From contig CAYMPL010000017.1 of assembly GCA_964392415.1 (NCBI GenBank), positions 1 to 29,638 of the forward strand: DNA of 29,638 nt, in the 5' to 3' direction. Origin of the DNA: CAYJMQ01 sp964392415. Its GTDB lineage: Bacteria > Bdellovibrionota > JACOXK01 > 2-02-FULL-40-11. The position numbers and the translations under genes were made by a program. The notes beneath the pieces are model-generated. The model saw only the letters and a program-made list of their open reading frames with translations. It searched no databases and was not told the DNA's origin. Positions within the stretch are counted from its first letter, which is position 1. Each line of letters begins with the position of its first letter. Of the stretch, positions 1 through 8,176 are shown in pieces.

Positions 1-636
1 CTCGTCGACATCGACTTTCAGATGAGGAACGGCCTGCGCCCCATCGACCAAAACGAGAGCCCCCACCGCGTGCGCACGCTGAGTCAGCTCTTTTACGGGA
101 TTAATGGTCCCCAAAACATTCGACACATGCGTAAAGGCGAAAATCTTTGTTCTTTCTGTTAAAAGCTCATCGAGGTTTGAAAGATCGAGAAGCCCCTCTT
201 CCGTAATCGATATGAATTTAAGAACAGCCCCTTTTTCATTCGCGATAATCTGCCACGGCACCAGATTTGAATGATGCTCCATCTCCGTCAACAAGATTTC
301 ATCCCCTTCTTTGAGATTCTTTCGCCCCCATGACTGGGCAACCAGATTAATCGACTCTGTGGCGTTGCGCGTAAACACAATAGAACGTTCATCTTTGGCG
401 CCGATAAACGCCGCAACGACCTTGCGCGTTCGCTCATATGCCTCTGTCGCTTCCTCTGAAAGATAATAGATCCCCCGATAGATATTGGCATTGAGCGTCC
501 GATAGTAATGATCGAGAGCTTCGATCACCTCTTTTGGCTTTTGGCTTGTCGCCGCTGAGTCGAAATAAATCAGCGTCTTCCCCCTGATTTTTTGTTCCAG
601 TATTGGAAAATCTTGTCGAATTTTTTTTATATCCAT
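1..636 (-). CDS. sufS: SufS-type cysteine desulfurase, 3' end beyond window
   Basis: PLP-dependent cysteine desulfurase that takes sulfur from L-cysteine for Fe-S cluster assembly on SufBCD. Only the first 212 codons are in the window. The protein starts MDIKKIRQDFPILEQ and shows the usual SufS landmarks: YFDSAATSQKP near the N-terminus, FTRNATESINLVA in the cofactor region, the EMEHHSNLVPWQ motif, and VDGAQAVPH, whose Asp contacts the PLP pyridine nitrogen. The PLP lysine and the sulfur-accepting cysteine lie past the edge and cannot be checked. The ATG at 636 has GGTGAG just upstream (641-646). It follows the Rieske gene by 11 bp, so it is the last visible gene of the suf operon. NifS or IscS is less likely, given the motifs and the SUF neighbours. 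Confidence 0.95.
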   Translation of the reverse strand, partial: MDIKKIRQDFPILEQKIRGKTLIYFDSAATSQKPKEVIEALDHYYRTLNANIYRGIYYLSEEATEAYERTRKVVAAFIGAKDERSIVFTRNATESINLVAQSWGRKNLKEGDEILLTEMEHHSNLVPWQIIANEKGAVLKFISITEEGLLDLSNLDELLTERTKIFAFTHVSNVLGTINPVKELTQRAHAVGALVLVDGAQAVPHLKVDVDE

Positions 637-647
637 AACACTCACCT

Positions 648-962
648 TCAGTCTTTAAACTCTATTTTAATATCGTCCCCTTCAATTTTTACTTCATACA
701 TTTCCAGTGGGGTCACCGCCGGCATCGACAGCGCTGCCCCTGTTCGCAAATCAAATGTCGCGCCATGATGGGGGCACTCTAAGATCGTCCCCTCAAGTCT
801 CCCTTCCTCTAGCGGCAAATCCATATGGCTGCAGGCATTGAGGTAGGCGTAAAATTCGCCGTTCACATAGGTAATCGCAACCTGTCGTCCCTCCACGGAA
901 AATGCCCGCGTGCTCCCCTCCTGAATATCTTTCTTCTTTGCTATCACAACCCACCGGGACAT
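648..962 (-). CDS. Rieske-type [2Fe-2S] ferredoxin-like protein inside the suf operon
   Basis: Small soluble protein of 104 residues with a single Rieske [2Fe-2S] domain. The two cluster boxes are C44-S-H46 and C63-P-H-H66, followed by GATFDLRTG, typical of the NirD / biphenyl-dioxygenase-ferredoxin-like group. There is no signal peptide or membrane segment, so it is cytoplasmic. It lies between sufD and sufS with gaps of 6 and 11 bp, so it is almost certainly co-transcribed with them. The likely role is electron transfer during cluster assembly, or being an early recipient of clusters. The position supports a SUF-linked job, but the exact function is inference. It is too short to be an oxygenase subunit, and no nitrite reductase is nearby. 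Confidence 0.9.
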   Translation of the reverse strand: MSRWVVIAKKKDIQEGSTRAFSVEGRQVAITYVNGEFYAYLNACSHMDLPLEEGRLEGTILECPHHGATFDLRTGAALSMPAVTPLEMYEVKIEGDDIKIEFKD

Positions 963-968
963 GGCTCT

Positions 969-2177
969 TTATCTCCCTTCTAATTTAAGCTGCACAATCT
1001 GGTGCAATCTTTTCTGAATTTCAGAACTTGGAATTCGCGAAAAAACCTGTTCAAAAAATCCCTCGACAACCATTTGAACCGCATCTTCGTGAGAAAGCCC
1101 TCTCGATTCCAGATAAAAGGTTTCTTCAGGGTCAACCGTCCCCACCGTCGCAGAATGTGTGCATCGCACATCATCCGCCAGAATTTCTAATTTTGGGATC
1201 GAACGCGCCTTCGCATTTTGGCTGAGCAGGAGATTCTTATTTGCCTGATAGGCATCGGACCGCTGGGCATTTTTGGGAATACGGATAATCCCCTGATACG
1301 ATGACTGAGCCGAATCTTTTAAGGCTGCTTTGTAGAGAAGATCGCTCGTCGTCTGAGACGATTCGTGATCCTGTGTCGTATGCGTATCAAAATGCTGCCT
1401 GCCGTGTCCGAAATAAACACCCAATAAATTCGCTTCCGAACCGGCCCCCTCTAAAATGGTATGGACATTCGCCCTTGATAATTGACTCCCAAGCCCCACA
1501 TTCACGCTTGAAAATTTTGCTCCCCGCTCAAGCCGCGCCACCTGAAGTTCAAAATGGGTAACATTCTCCCCCCACCGCTGAATATTGACGTATTGGCAGC
1601 GGGCATCTTCTTTAAGATAAAGGTAGCGACAGGCGTCTGAAAATTGCCGGGACGAAGCGGCAGGGGATGCCATCTCATCCACAAGAACCAGTTCCGCGCC
1701 GGTATCGACCAAAGCCACCGTAAAGGGGAAAACGACGGCATTGGGCTCAACCATCGTTGTCAGGTGATAAATCGGAAGACGAACCGTTACTCCGCGAGGG
1801 ACATAAACAAAAAGCCCTCCCTGCCAAAAGGCCTGATGCAGCGTTTCAAACTTTGACTGGGAAGCCTTCTTCACATCCTTGAGGAGGGGTTCAACCATCT
1901 GGGGATGACTTTTAAGCGCCGTCTTGAGATCTGAAACAATGATCCCCTCTTTCTTAAGTTCTTTGGGCGTAGTTGTTTTTACAGCCTTCTCAAATTCAAC
2001 ATTAAAATCGGCATGTTGGAAACCGCTGAGATCTGTGTATTTCCATTCTTCATCTTTTACCGTCGGATAGGGGAGATCTTCAAAGGATTTCCAGGCAGAA
2101 ATCCTCTGATCGAGGAGCCAGGCTGGCTCAGCTTGAGCCAAAGAAATTTGTTTATAGACTTCCGGCGTGAGTTTCAC
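969..2177 (-). CDS. sufD: SufD, Fe-S cluster assembly scaffold subunit
   Basis: Partner of SufB and SufC in the SufBC2D scaffold that builds Fe-S clusters in the cytoplasm. The protein has 402 residues, normal for SufD, with a right-handed beta-helix core. Near the C-terminus it has VRCTHSATVGTVDPEETFY, which contains the histidine conserved in SufD, then SRGLSHEDAVQMVVEGFF, the family signature. I chose the GTG at 2177 because AGGTG lies 6 bases upstream. A GTG at 2189 would add four residues but abuts the sufB stop and has no Shine-Dalgarno sequence. The gene is tightly coupled to sufB upstream and to the Rieske gene downstream, so translation is probably coupled. Confidence 0.95.
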   Translation of the reverse strand: MKLTPEVYKQISLAQAEPAWLLDQRISAWKSFEDLPYPTVKDEEWKYTDLSGFQHADFNVEFEKAVKTTTPKELKKEGIIVSDLKTALKSHPQMVEPLLKDVKKASQSKFETLHQAFWQGGLFVYVPRGVTVRLPIYHLTTMVEPNAVVFPFTVALVDTGAELVLVDEMASPAASSRQFSDACRYLYLKEDARCQYVNIQRWGENVTHFELQVARLERGAKFSSVNVGLGSQLSRANVHTILEGAGSEANLLGVYFGHGRQHFDTHTTQDHESSQTTSDLLYKAALKDSAQSSYQGIIRIPKNAQRSDAYQANKNLLLSQNAKARSIPKLEILADDVRCTHSATVGTVDPEETFYLESRGLSHEDAVQMVVEGFFEQVFSRIPSSEIQKRLHQIVQLKLEGR

Positions 2178-2189
2178 GGCACACCTCAC

Positions 2190-3614
2190 TTATCCAACTG
2201 AGCCTTCCATCTCTAATTGGATCAGGCGGTTAAGCTCCACCGCGTATTCGAGTGGAAGCTCTTTTGTAAATGGTTCAATAAAACCATTGATGATCATGGT
2301 CATGGCATCATTCGGTGAGAGCCCCCGCGAGGTCAAATAGAAAAGCTGTTCTTCCCCAACCTTGCTGACCGTAGCCTCATGCCCGACAGTCACGTTTTCT
2401 TCATCAATTTCCATCGTCGGATAGGTGTCAGATCGTGAATGTTCATCCAGCAGCAGCGCATCACAGCGGACATTCGATTTTACGCCATGAGCCCCTTTGT
2501 AGACTTTGAGCAGTCCGCGGTAGGTGGAACGCCCGCCGTCTTTTGAAATCGACTTTGACGTAATGAGAGAAGTGGTATTCGGCGCGACATGAATAATTTT
2601 GGCCCCGGCGTCCTGGTGCTGGTTTGCCCCTGAAAATGCAATCGAGAGGACCTCCCCGTGCGCCCGTTCACCCACCAGATAGACACTGGGAAATTTCATG
2701 GTGAGCTTAGAGCCCAAATTACCATCAATCCATTCGACACACGCATCTTCCTTTGCGATGGCTCTCTTCGTTACCAGGTTATAGACATTTTTCGACCAGT
2801 TTTGAATCGTCGTGTAGCGGATCTTTGCCCCTTTTTCCGCAATCAGTTCCACAACGGCAGAATGAAGAGAGTCACTTGAATAGGAAGGCGCGGTGCATCC
2901 TTCAATATAATGAATGTAGCTCCCTTCATCGGCAATAATGAGCGTTCTTTCAAATTGACCCATATTCTCCGCGTTAATTCTGAAATAAGCCTGGACAGGG
3001 ATTTTCACATGAATCCCTTTGGGAACATAAATAAAACTCCCCCCCGACCAAACCGCGGAATTAAGCGCAGCAAATTTGTTGTCCATCGGTGGAATGATCG
3101 TCCCAAAATGTTTCCGCACCATCTCAGGATAATCCCTCAAGCCGGAATCCATATCGAGGAAAACAACCCCCTGGGCTTCCAGGTCTTTACGAATAGAATG
3201 ATAGACGACCTCTGATTCATACTGGGCTGACACCCCAGCCAAAAATTTTCGCTCCGCTTCCGGAATTCCTAGTTTGTCAAATGTGTCTTTGATATCCTTC
3301 GGAACATCCTTCCAGTCTGTGCTCTGTTTTTCGTCGGGACGGATGTAGTAAAAGATATTATTAAAATCGATGTCATTGAGCAGCTTTGTGTCGCCCCAGT
3401 TGGGCATCGGTTTTGCTAAAAAAATCTCCAGCGCCCTTAAGCGAAAATCGAGCATCCATTGAGGTTCATTTTTGAACCGGGAGATCTCTGTCACTACCTC
3501 ACGATTCAGTCCGCGCTTCGCTTTGAAAACATAATGCTCCGGTTTTCGGAAACCGTACTTCTCGTCATATTGGGTTCCGATATCTTTAATCGCGGCATTT
3601 TTTGGATTTCCCAT
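2190..3614 (-). CDS. sufB: SufB, Fe-S cluster assembly scaffold subunit
   Basis: Core scaffold protein of the SUF system, 474 residues, the usual SufB length. It starts MGNPKNAAIKDIGTQYDEKYGF, close to the family N-terminus. The C-terminal region carries SNVRCDALLLDEHSRSDTYP, containing the conserved cysteine proposed to accept persulfide, then EATVSKVGEEQLFYLTSRGLSPNDA. The ATG at 3614 is preceded by GGTGAG at a suitable distance. It follows sufC by 1 bp and ends 12 bp before the chosen sufD start. SufB differs from SufD here in length and in the cysteine-containing C-terminal motif. Confidence 0.97.
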   Translation of the reverse strand: MGNPKNAAIKDIGTQYDEKYGFRKPEHYVFKAKRGLNREVVTEISRFKNEPQWMLDFRLRALEIFLAKPMPNWGDTKLLNDIDFNNIFYYIRPDEKQSTDWKDVPKDIKDTFDKLGIPEAERKFLAGVSAQYESEVVYHSIRKDLEAQGVVFLDMDSGLRDYPEMVRKHFGTIIPPMDNKFAALNSAVWSGGSFIYVPKGIHVKIPVQAYFRINAENMGQFERTLIIADEGSYIHYIEGCTAPSYSSDSLHSAVVELIAEKGAKIRYTTIQNWSKNVYNLVTKRAIAKEDACVEWIDGNLGSKLTMKFPSVYLVGERAHGEVLSIAFSGANQHQDAGAKIIHVAPNTTSLITSKSISKDGGRSTYRGLLKVYKGAHGVKSNVRCDALLLDEHSRSDTYPTMEIDEENVTVGHEATVSKVGEEQLFYLTSRGLSPNDAMTMIINGFIEPFTKELPLEYAVELNRLIQLEMEGSVG

Positions 3615-3615
3615 T

Positions 3616-4374
3616 TTATCTCACCCCCCCCTGGTTATGGAGACTCAGCCATTCATACCCTTTTTTCTCAAGCTCAAGCGCAAGCTGAGGCCCGCCAGAT
3701 TCAACAATCTTGCCATCCATCAGGACATGAACAAAATCGGGTTTCACATAATTCAAAAGCCTCTGATAGTGCGTAATCACAAGCATCGATCGCTCAGGAC
3801 CCCGTAAGCGGTTGATTCCGCCGGCCACAATCGTTAAAGCATCAATATCCAGCCCAGAGTCTGTTTCATCGAGCACCGCTAGTTCGGGCTCGAGAAGCGC
3901 CATCTGGAGAATTTCAAGCCGTTTTTTTTCTCCCCCTGAAAATCCATCGTTCACATAACGCCCAATGATGGTGTCTGGCATCTGCAAAAACTTCATCTTC
4001 TCTTTCAACATCTGGCGAAACTCTTTAATCGGCACATCAGCCCCGCGAACCGCTTTCATCGAGGCTCTGAGAAAATTACCGATACTCACTCCAGGAATCG
4101 ACATGGGATATTGAAATGCCAAAAACAGACGCCGTATTGCCCGCTCGTGGGGTTTCAACGAAACGATGCTTTCCCCTTTAAAAAGGATTTCCCCTTCCGT
4201 TACTTCATATTTCGGATGCCCCATCAGTGTATACGCAAGCGTTGTCTTTCCAGAACCGTTTCTCCCCATCAGCGCATGAACCTTTCCCGCATAGACGGTG
4301 AGATCGAGTCCTTTCAAAATTTCTTTCCCTTCAATCCTGACATGAAGGTTTTTTATTTCAAATAATGGTTTCAT
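3616..4374 (-). CDS. sufC: SufC, ABC-type ATPase of the SUF complex
   Basis: Cytoplasmic ATPase that drives conformational change in SufBC2D. It has 252 residues from the chosen start. Walker A is GRNGSGKTT (about residues 37-45), the ABC signature is FSGGEKKR (145-152), Walker B is AVLDET (166-171), followed by the D-loop SGLD, and H202 is the switch histidine. There are no membrane segments and no transport permease nearby, which fits SufC rather than an importer. I chose the ATG at 4374 because GGAG lies 6-7 bases upstream. The earlier in-frame ATG at 4386 overlaps that Shine-Dalgarno sequence and would add only MENF. The gene sits 29 bp after the Rrf2 regulator and 1 bp before sufB. Confidence 0.96.
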   Translation of the reverse strand: MKPLFEIKNLHVRIEGKEILKGLDLTVYAGKVHALMGRNGSGKTTLAYTLMGHPKYEVTEGEILFKGESIVSLKPHERAIRRLFLAFQYPMSIPGVSIGNFLRASMKAVRGADVPIKEFRQMLKEKMKFLQMPDTIIGRYVNDGFSGGEKKRLEILQMALLEPELAVLDETDSGLDIDALTIVAGGINRLRGPERSMLVITHYQRLLNYVKPDFVHVLMDGKIVESGGPQLALELEKKGYEWLSLHNQGGVR

Positions 4375-4403
4375 AAAATTCTCCATCCATTCTTTACTTT
4401 TAC

Positions 4404-4892
4404 TTAAATCCTTACCTTTTTGTCAAGTTTCATCTGCTCCGCTTTCCTTGCGACTAATGCGAGAAGCATCTCCTTCGTCTTTTCTTCCCCTCCTAATAAA
4501 CCGGCAAGTGAAATTTCCTCGAGGATCATATCCATATATTTATAAATGACCCCCCACATCGATCGGATGGAACAGTCTGACTGGTGAACACAACACTCCT
4601 TCTTTCCCGTATGTTCCGAACAAAAATTCTCCGCAAACATGACCCCCCCGAGCGCCCTCATCACCTCCGAAAGATTGATCGCCTGAGCAGGACGCGCCAG
4701 CTGATATCCCCCATGCACCCCCCGTGTCGCCTCGAGGAGCCCATGTTTTTTGAGGTGCGCTGTAATCTTTGACACATACTGAATCGAAAGCCCCTCCCTC
4801 TTTGCAATTTCACTGATCGAGAGCCCCTTTTTCGCTCCTGCTATTTGCAAAAGACATCTCAGTCCATACTCTTCTAACGCTGTGATTTTCAT
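4404..4892 (-). CDS. Rrf2-family Fe-S regulator of the suf operon (IscR/SufR-like)
   Basis: Transcription factor of 162 residues. The N-terminal winged helix-turn-helix is clear (LSISEIAKREGLSIQYVSKI, then the wing GVHGGYQLARPA). The sensing region has cysteines C91, C100, C101 and C107, spaced like the three cluster ligands of IscR plus one extra, so it probably binds an Fe-S cluster and reports cluster demand. It is the first gene of the suf operon and is preceded by dyad sequences that overlap the promoter. Autoregulation by cluster occupancy is the obvious model (inference). GAGG lies 8 bases before the ATG. Whether it is closer to IscR or another Rrf2 subgroup cannot be settled here, so no symbol is given. 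Confidence 0.92.
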   Translation of the reverse strand: MKITALEEYGLRCLLQIAGAKKGLSISEIAKREGLSIQYVSKITAHLKKHGLLEATRGVHGGYQLARPAQAINLSEVMRALGGVMFAENFCSEHTGKKECCVHQSDCSIRSMWGVIYKYMDMILEEISLAGLLGGEEKTKEMLLALVARKAEQMKLDKKVRI

Positions 4893-4900
4893 AGCAAATT

Positions 4901-4960
4901 CCTCATCTCACCTATAGGATACAGAATCTTTACTAAAAAGTAAACATTATGATAGTTTAC
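4901..4960 (-). promoter_or_regulatory. suf operon promoter with two overlapping dyads (candidate Rrf2 operator)
   Basis: On the minus strand a -35 TTTACT (4939-4944), a 17-bp spacer and a -10 TATCCT (4916-4921) put the transcription start near 4909. This is just upstream of the GAGG ribosome binding site (4901-4904) of the Rrf2 gene. Two perfect inverted repeats cover the promoter: TTTACT-AAAA-AGTAAA at 4929-4944, and GTAAAC-N9-GTTTAC at 4940-4960. They share the AGTAAAC box, so a dimer on either would block the -35. AT-rich dyads of this size suit Rrf2 regulators, but the match to a known operator was not tested. Confidence 0.65.
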
Positions 4961-5027
4961 TGTAAGTTATTGAATTCTTGGCAGTTTTTAGCATATCTCA
5001 CTATTTTAAACAAGGGTTTTTAAGAGC

Positions 5028-5056
5028 TTGCCTTCTCGTATTTTATTGAGTAAGAA
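5028..5056 (+). promoter_or_regulatory. Candidate promoter for the GT2 gene, possibly leaderless
   Basis: TTGCCT (5028-5033), a 17-bp spacer and TAAGAA (5051-5056) lie just before the ATG at 5065. No Shine-Dalgarno sequence is visible. The distance from the -10 to the ATG is 8 bases, so transcription would start at or next to the start codon. The matches to consensus are only partial. Confidence 0.35.
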
Positions 5057-5064
5057 TAGCCGCT

Positions 5065-5835
5065 ATGCAATCCGAATTGTCTGTGATTATTCCGACCTAT
5101 AACGAATCTAAAAACATTCAAAAAACGGTGACTGATGTTGTGAGTTATCTTTCACAAAAGGGACTTCCTTCAGAAATCATCGTCGTCGACGATGGAAGTA
5201 CCGACAATACGGTCATGCTGGTGAAACACCTTCAGAAACAAATCCCTCATTTAAAGCTCATCGAATCGCGACCCAATCGGGGGAAGGGATATGTGGTCAA
5301 ACGCGGAATGCTCGAAGGAAAAGGAAAATACCTCCTCTTTATGGATGCGGATCAGGCGACGCACATCACGGAACTGGACAAATTTTTGCCAAAGATCGCC
5401 CTCGATTCCAACGAAGGGTACCACATTCTCATCGGATCGAGACGGCTTAAAAACACCAACGTCCAAATTGTGCAGCCAAGAATCAGACACTATATGGGTT
5501 GCTTTTACATGACGATAGCCAAAGCCATTCTACGTGTCCCACTGCTCGATTACAACTGTGGTTTTAAATTGTATCGCAGCGAGGCGGCAAAAAAAATATT
5601 TGAAAAACAACTCATGAGCGATTGGAGCTTTGATGCGGAGCTGATGCTTTTGGCTCGAAAATTCAACTTCCGAATCTCTGAAATTGCCGTCAATTGGAGA
5701 CACGGAGAAAATTCCAAAGTAAGACCGATCAAAGACAGCATAAAAACATTCGCTGCCCTTCTTAAAATAAAGAGGAACGATTTAGCGGGGAAATACAGAA
5801 TAAACCCAAGGCTAAACTTACAAACAAAGTCGTAA
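5065..5835 (+). CDS. GT2 glycosyltransferase, DPM1/ALG5-like (polyprenyl-phosphate sugar synthase)
   Basis: Glycosyltransferase family 2 of 256 residues. The GT-A fold shows SVIIPTYNES at the N-terminus, VDDGSTDNT (residues 41-49) for nucleotide binding and DAD (94-96) for the metal. The stretch MDADQAT resembles dolichyl-phosphate glucose/mannose synthases. There is no C-terminal membrane domain, unlike CsbB-type enzymes. Such enzymes make polyprenyl-phosphate-hexose, the donor for GT-C enzymes on the outer face of the membrane. Two GT-C-like genes lie directly beyond it on the other strand, which supports a joint glycosylation module (inference). The last 74 bp overlap the 3' end of the converging YfhO-like gene. 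The sugar cannot be read from the sequence. Confidence 0.85.
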   Translation: MQSELSVIIPTYNESKNIQKTVTDVVSYLSQKGLPSEIIVVDDGSTDNTVMLVKHLQKQIPHLKLIESRPNRGKGYVVKRGMLEGKGKYLLFMDADQATHITELDKFLPKIALDSNEGYHILIGSRRLKNTNVQIVQPRIRHYMGCFYMTIAKAILRVPLLDYNCGFKLYRSEAAKKIFEKQLMSDWSFDAELMLLARKFNFRISEIAVNWRHGENSKVRPIKDSIKTFAALLKIKRNDLAGKYRINPRLNLQTKS

Positions 5836-8176
5836 GAGAAATCGCCGCCCCCCATCTCAAGGATTGCGGCTGATATAAAAAAACGATTTTGTGTTCGCCC
5901 CGTTTTAAAGGAATCGCCTGAAAAAGATCGCCAGCCCGATAAATTTCAACCTCCCCGCCATCCACATAGGCGTGCCAGCCAGGATACCAGAGGGAGCTCA
6001 AAAATAACCATCCATCCCGATTTTCTTTTGAAACCATCTGGCGCCTGCCGTGACTATATTCAACGATCTTTAAGGGAACATATCGCCCGGTTTTTACAGT
6101 CGATAGATCCAGATTTACACTTTTCTGTTCCGGTAAAAAATGGACATTTTTCATAAAAAAAGCGCGCGGCAAAACCTGCTGATTGAGATAAAGATAATTT
6201 CCGGACTGGGTTTGGCCGATTAATGATAAATCTGAATGAATAATTTTTTCGGCGGAATAAACATATTTTACATTCGCGAGACTCAAACGGAAGAGGTTTT
6301 TTGAAAAGGTCTCTTCTTTTGTAAAAACAAATCCCAATGAATCATCACTGTTTCCCAGCTCTTTAAAATATTCAGAATATCTCTTGGTGATGAGCGGAGA
6401 ATATGCCCCCACATAAGAGACGCCATAAAGCATGTTCGCGTTCGGCGGAATACCCAGTTTTTCGAGAGAACCAGCATCCTTTGCATAAAGATAAACACGA
6501 AAATAGTCGCTATCATGATGGAAGAGATTGAAGCCTTCCAGATCGGCTTTCTTCTGGAAAGAAGAAATGTTGCCTTTAAATCCAGTGCCATAAAAATGGA
6601 ATATGAAGAGATCCAAAATGATAAATACAACCGCAAGATATTTTACAGCGGACGCCCGAAGCCTGTAGACGCCGCGAAAGAGAATTAAAAGAACAAAAAG
6701 AATCAGCCCTATCGAAAGAATATTGTAAGCATTAAAAGAAAAAGCCTCTTGTAATGCCTCATAATGGGTACCGACCTTATGATAATATTCTTCCAACGAA
6801 AGTGAATGATAGCCTTTTTGGTAGATAGTGCGACGAACATAGGCTCTCCCCATTTCCATCCAAAAATTTGGAAAGAGATGAATCACAAAACTTGAAACGC
6901 AAAAAATGACAAGCGATATCGAGAGAAGACCTCCAAAAATTTTTCGGACTGACCTGATAATAGTGGAATCCTCTTCTAATATCCTTAAAAACAATTCAAA
7001 CCCGAACGCCGTGAGAACTGACAGAAAAAAAGAGGTAAAAATCGTAAACTTCCCCGGTGAGCGAAAAAAATATAAATGAAAGAATTTAACCATCTCCTGA
7101 TAGAGGGGATTAAACTTCCCGAATGCAAAAAAAAGCGTGAGAAAGGCAAATCCAAGTGTCATTCTGAGCATGAAATGCGAGGAATCTCCGTCGGAGATCC
7201 TTCGGGCTGCGCCCTCAGGATGACACTTTGCGGGCTCAGCATGACACTTTGTCCCCTTCCTTCCTAAAAAAAGAAGGCAAAACAAAAAAACGGGAAATAA
7301 TCCGACGTAGATCTTCCATCCTGAAATAGAAGAGGTGGCTCTTGGAAAAATCATCGAAAAGAGCGCAAGCGGTGAAAACGAACCGCTTAGAGAAAATTCA
7401 AGATTGGCATGCTGCGCTCGCAGCGTTTCACGCGTCAATTCGAGGGTGGGAAGGATTTGCGCCGCGGATAACCCAAAAGAAAAGCCGATCGATAACAGAT
7501 AAAGAAAAAGGGATTTAAAAAGGGACGCAAACGATCTTTCATGTAAGTATTGCTTTATCAGCAGTATTAAAAAATAGAGTGAACTAAAAAAAATCGCATA
7601 ACATGCAAATTGAATGGAACCTGCCGTCCATTGAAAAAAATAAAGGAGGGCCAAAAGAAGCAAAAAGAGCGTTTTGCGTTTTTTTAGATGCCGTTCAATC
7701 AGAAAAAGCGCCAATGGAAACCACGTCAGCACGCGAAGCGCCATCAGATTGTATTCGGCTCCGGCAAAAGCGCTCCCAAAGACCCATACCAAGGCTCCGA
7801 TAAATCCTGAAACAAATGAACACTTTAAAAACCGTAAGAAAACAAACATGCAGAAGCCCGCGAGGAAAAAATGTAAAACAATACCGCCGTTATATGCCCA
7901 CTCAAAGGGGAGCGCAAAAAAGAGAAGCAGATTGATCGGATAGATGGCGCCAACTTGTCCTTCGGCAAATAAGGGAAAGCCGCAATGATTAAAGTCACAC
8001 CAGAGAGGGAGCCGAAACTGCTTTAACTGCTCGGCATAAAATTTGGCCCACGGATAGTGCTGAACCCCATAATCCCCCTCATTCCACGTCCCACCCAAAA
8101 AAATAAAATCCCTGAGAAAAATCAGGATAATGATTCCAAATAGGAAAGAAAAGAGCAGTAAGTGGGTTCGTCTCAT
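5762..8176 (-). CDS. YfhO-like multispanning GT-C membrane protein with in-frame repeat insertion
   Basis: Large membrane protein of 804 residues with about a dozen hydrophobic segments, a long extracytoplasmic C-terminal part, and a final membrane helix near the C-terminus. The N-terminal region (GDYGVQHYPW, then LPLWCDFNHCGFPLFAEGQVGAIYP) matches the YfhO family. In Firmicutes, YfhO works with a GT2 enzyme and a flippase to glycosylate cell-surface polymers. Here a DPM-like GT2 faces it and a PMT-like GT-C lies upstream with a 4-bp ATGA overlap; no GtcA-like flippase is visible. Residues about 307-341, in a loop between membrane segments, are translated hairpin repeat (CHAEPA, CHPEGAARRISDGD, LRMTLG) and not family sequence. 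The frame is intact, so it is probably still functional, but that is unproven. Confidence 0.85.
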   Translation of the reverse strand: MRRTHLLLFSFLFGIIILIFLRDFIFLGGTWNEGDYGVQHYPWAKFYAEQLKQFRLPLWCDFNHCGFPLFAEGQVGAIYPINLLLFFALPFEWAYNGGIVLHFFLAGFCMFVFLRFLKCSFVSGFIGALVWVFGSAFAGAEYNLMALRVLTWFPLALFLIERHLKKRKTLFLLLLALLYFFQWTAGSIQFACYAIFFSSLYFLILLIKQYLHERSFASLFKSLFLYLLSIGFSFGLSAAQILPTLELTRETLRAQHANLEFSLSGSFSPLALFSMIFPRATSSISGWKIYVGLFPVFLFCLLFLGRKGTKCHAEPAKCHPEGAARRISDGDSSHFMLRMTLGFAFLTLFFAFGKFNPLYQEMVKFFHLYFFRSPGKFTIFTSFFLSVLTAFGFELFLRILEEDSTIIRSVRKIFGGLLSISLVIFCVSSFVIHLFPNFWMEMGRAYVRRTIYQKGYHSLSLEEYYHKVGTHYEALQEAFSFNAYNILSIGLILFVLLILFRGVYRLRASAVKYLAVVFIILDLFIFHFYGTGFKGNISSFQKKADLEGFNLFHHDSDYFRVYLYAKDAGSLEKLGIPPNANMLYGVSYVGAYSPLITKRYSEYFKELGNSDDSLGFVFTKEETFSKNLFRLSLANVKYVYSAEKIIHSDLSLIGQTQSGNYLYLNQQVLPRAFFMKNVHFLPEQKSVNLDLSTVKTGRYVPLKIVEYSHGRRQMVSKENRDGWLFLSSLWYPGWHAYVDGGEVEIYRAGDLFQAIPLKRGEHKIVFLYQPQSLRWGAAISLTTLFVSLALGLFCISPLNRSSLF
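7154..7250. repeat. Hairpin element, inverted pair plus truncated third unit, inside the YfhO-like gene
   Basis: Two half-elements face each other. The left half is ATTCT (7161-7165), GCAT-GAA-ATGC inner stem (7168-7178) and GGAAT (7181-7185). The right half is ATCCT (7197-7201), TC, GGGC-TGC-GCCC inner stem, TC, AGGAT (7217-7221) and GAC. The pair also folds end to end, since AAGTGTCAT at 7154-7162 is complementary to ATGACACTT at 7220-7228. A truncated unit, TC-AGCAT-GAC, follows at 7236-7245. The whole stretch is open in the frame of the host gene. Confidence 0.85.

Noticed and set aside
980..1856. Open frames on both strands across sufD.
   Set aside because: They are out-of-frame or antisense to a clearly conserved gene and encode nothing recognisable.
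7076..7267. A plus-strand ORF within the YfhO-like gene containing the peptide SEHEMRGISVGDPSGCALRMT.
   Set aside because: It is the hairpin element read on the other strand; the surrounding sequence is coding on the minus strand.
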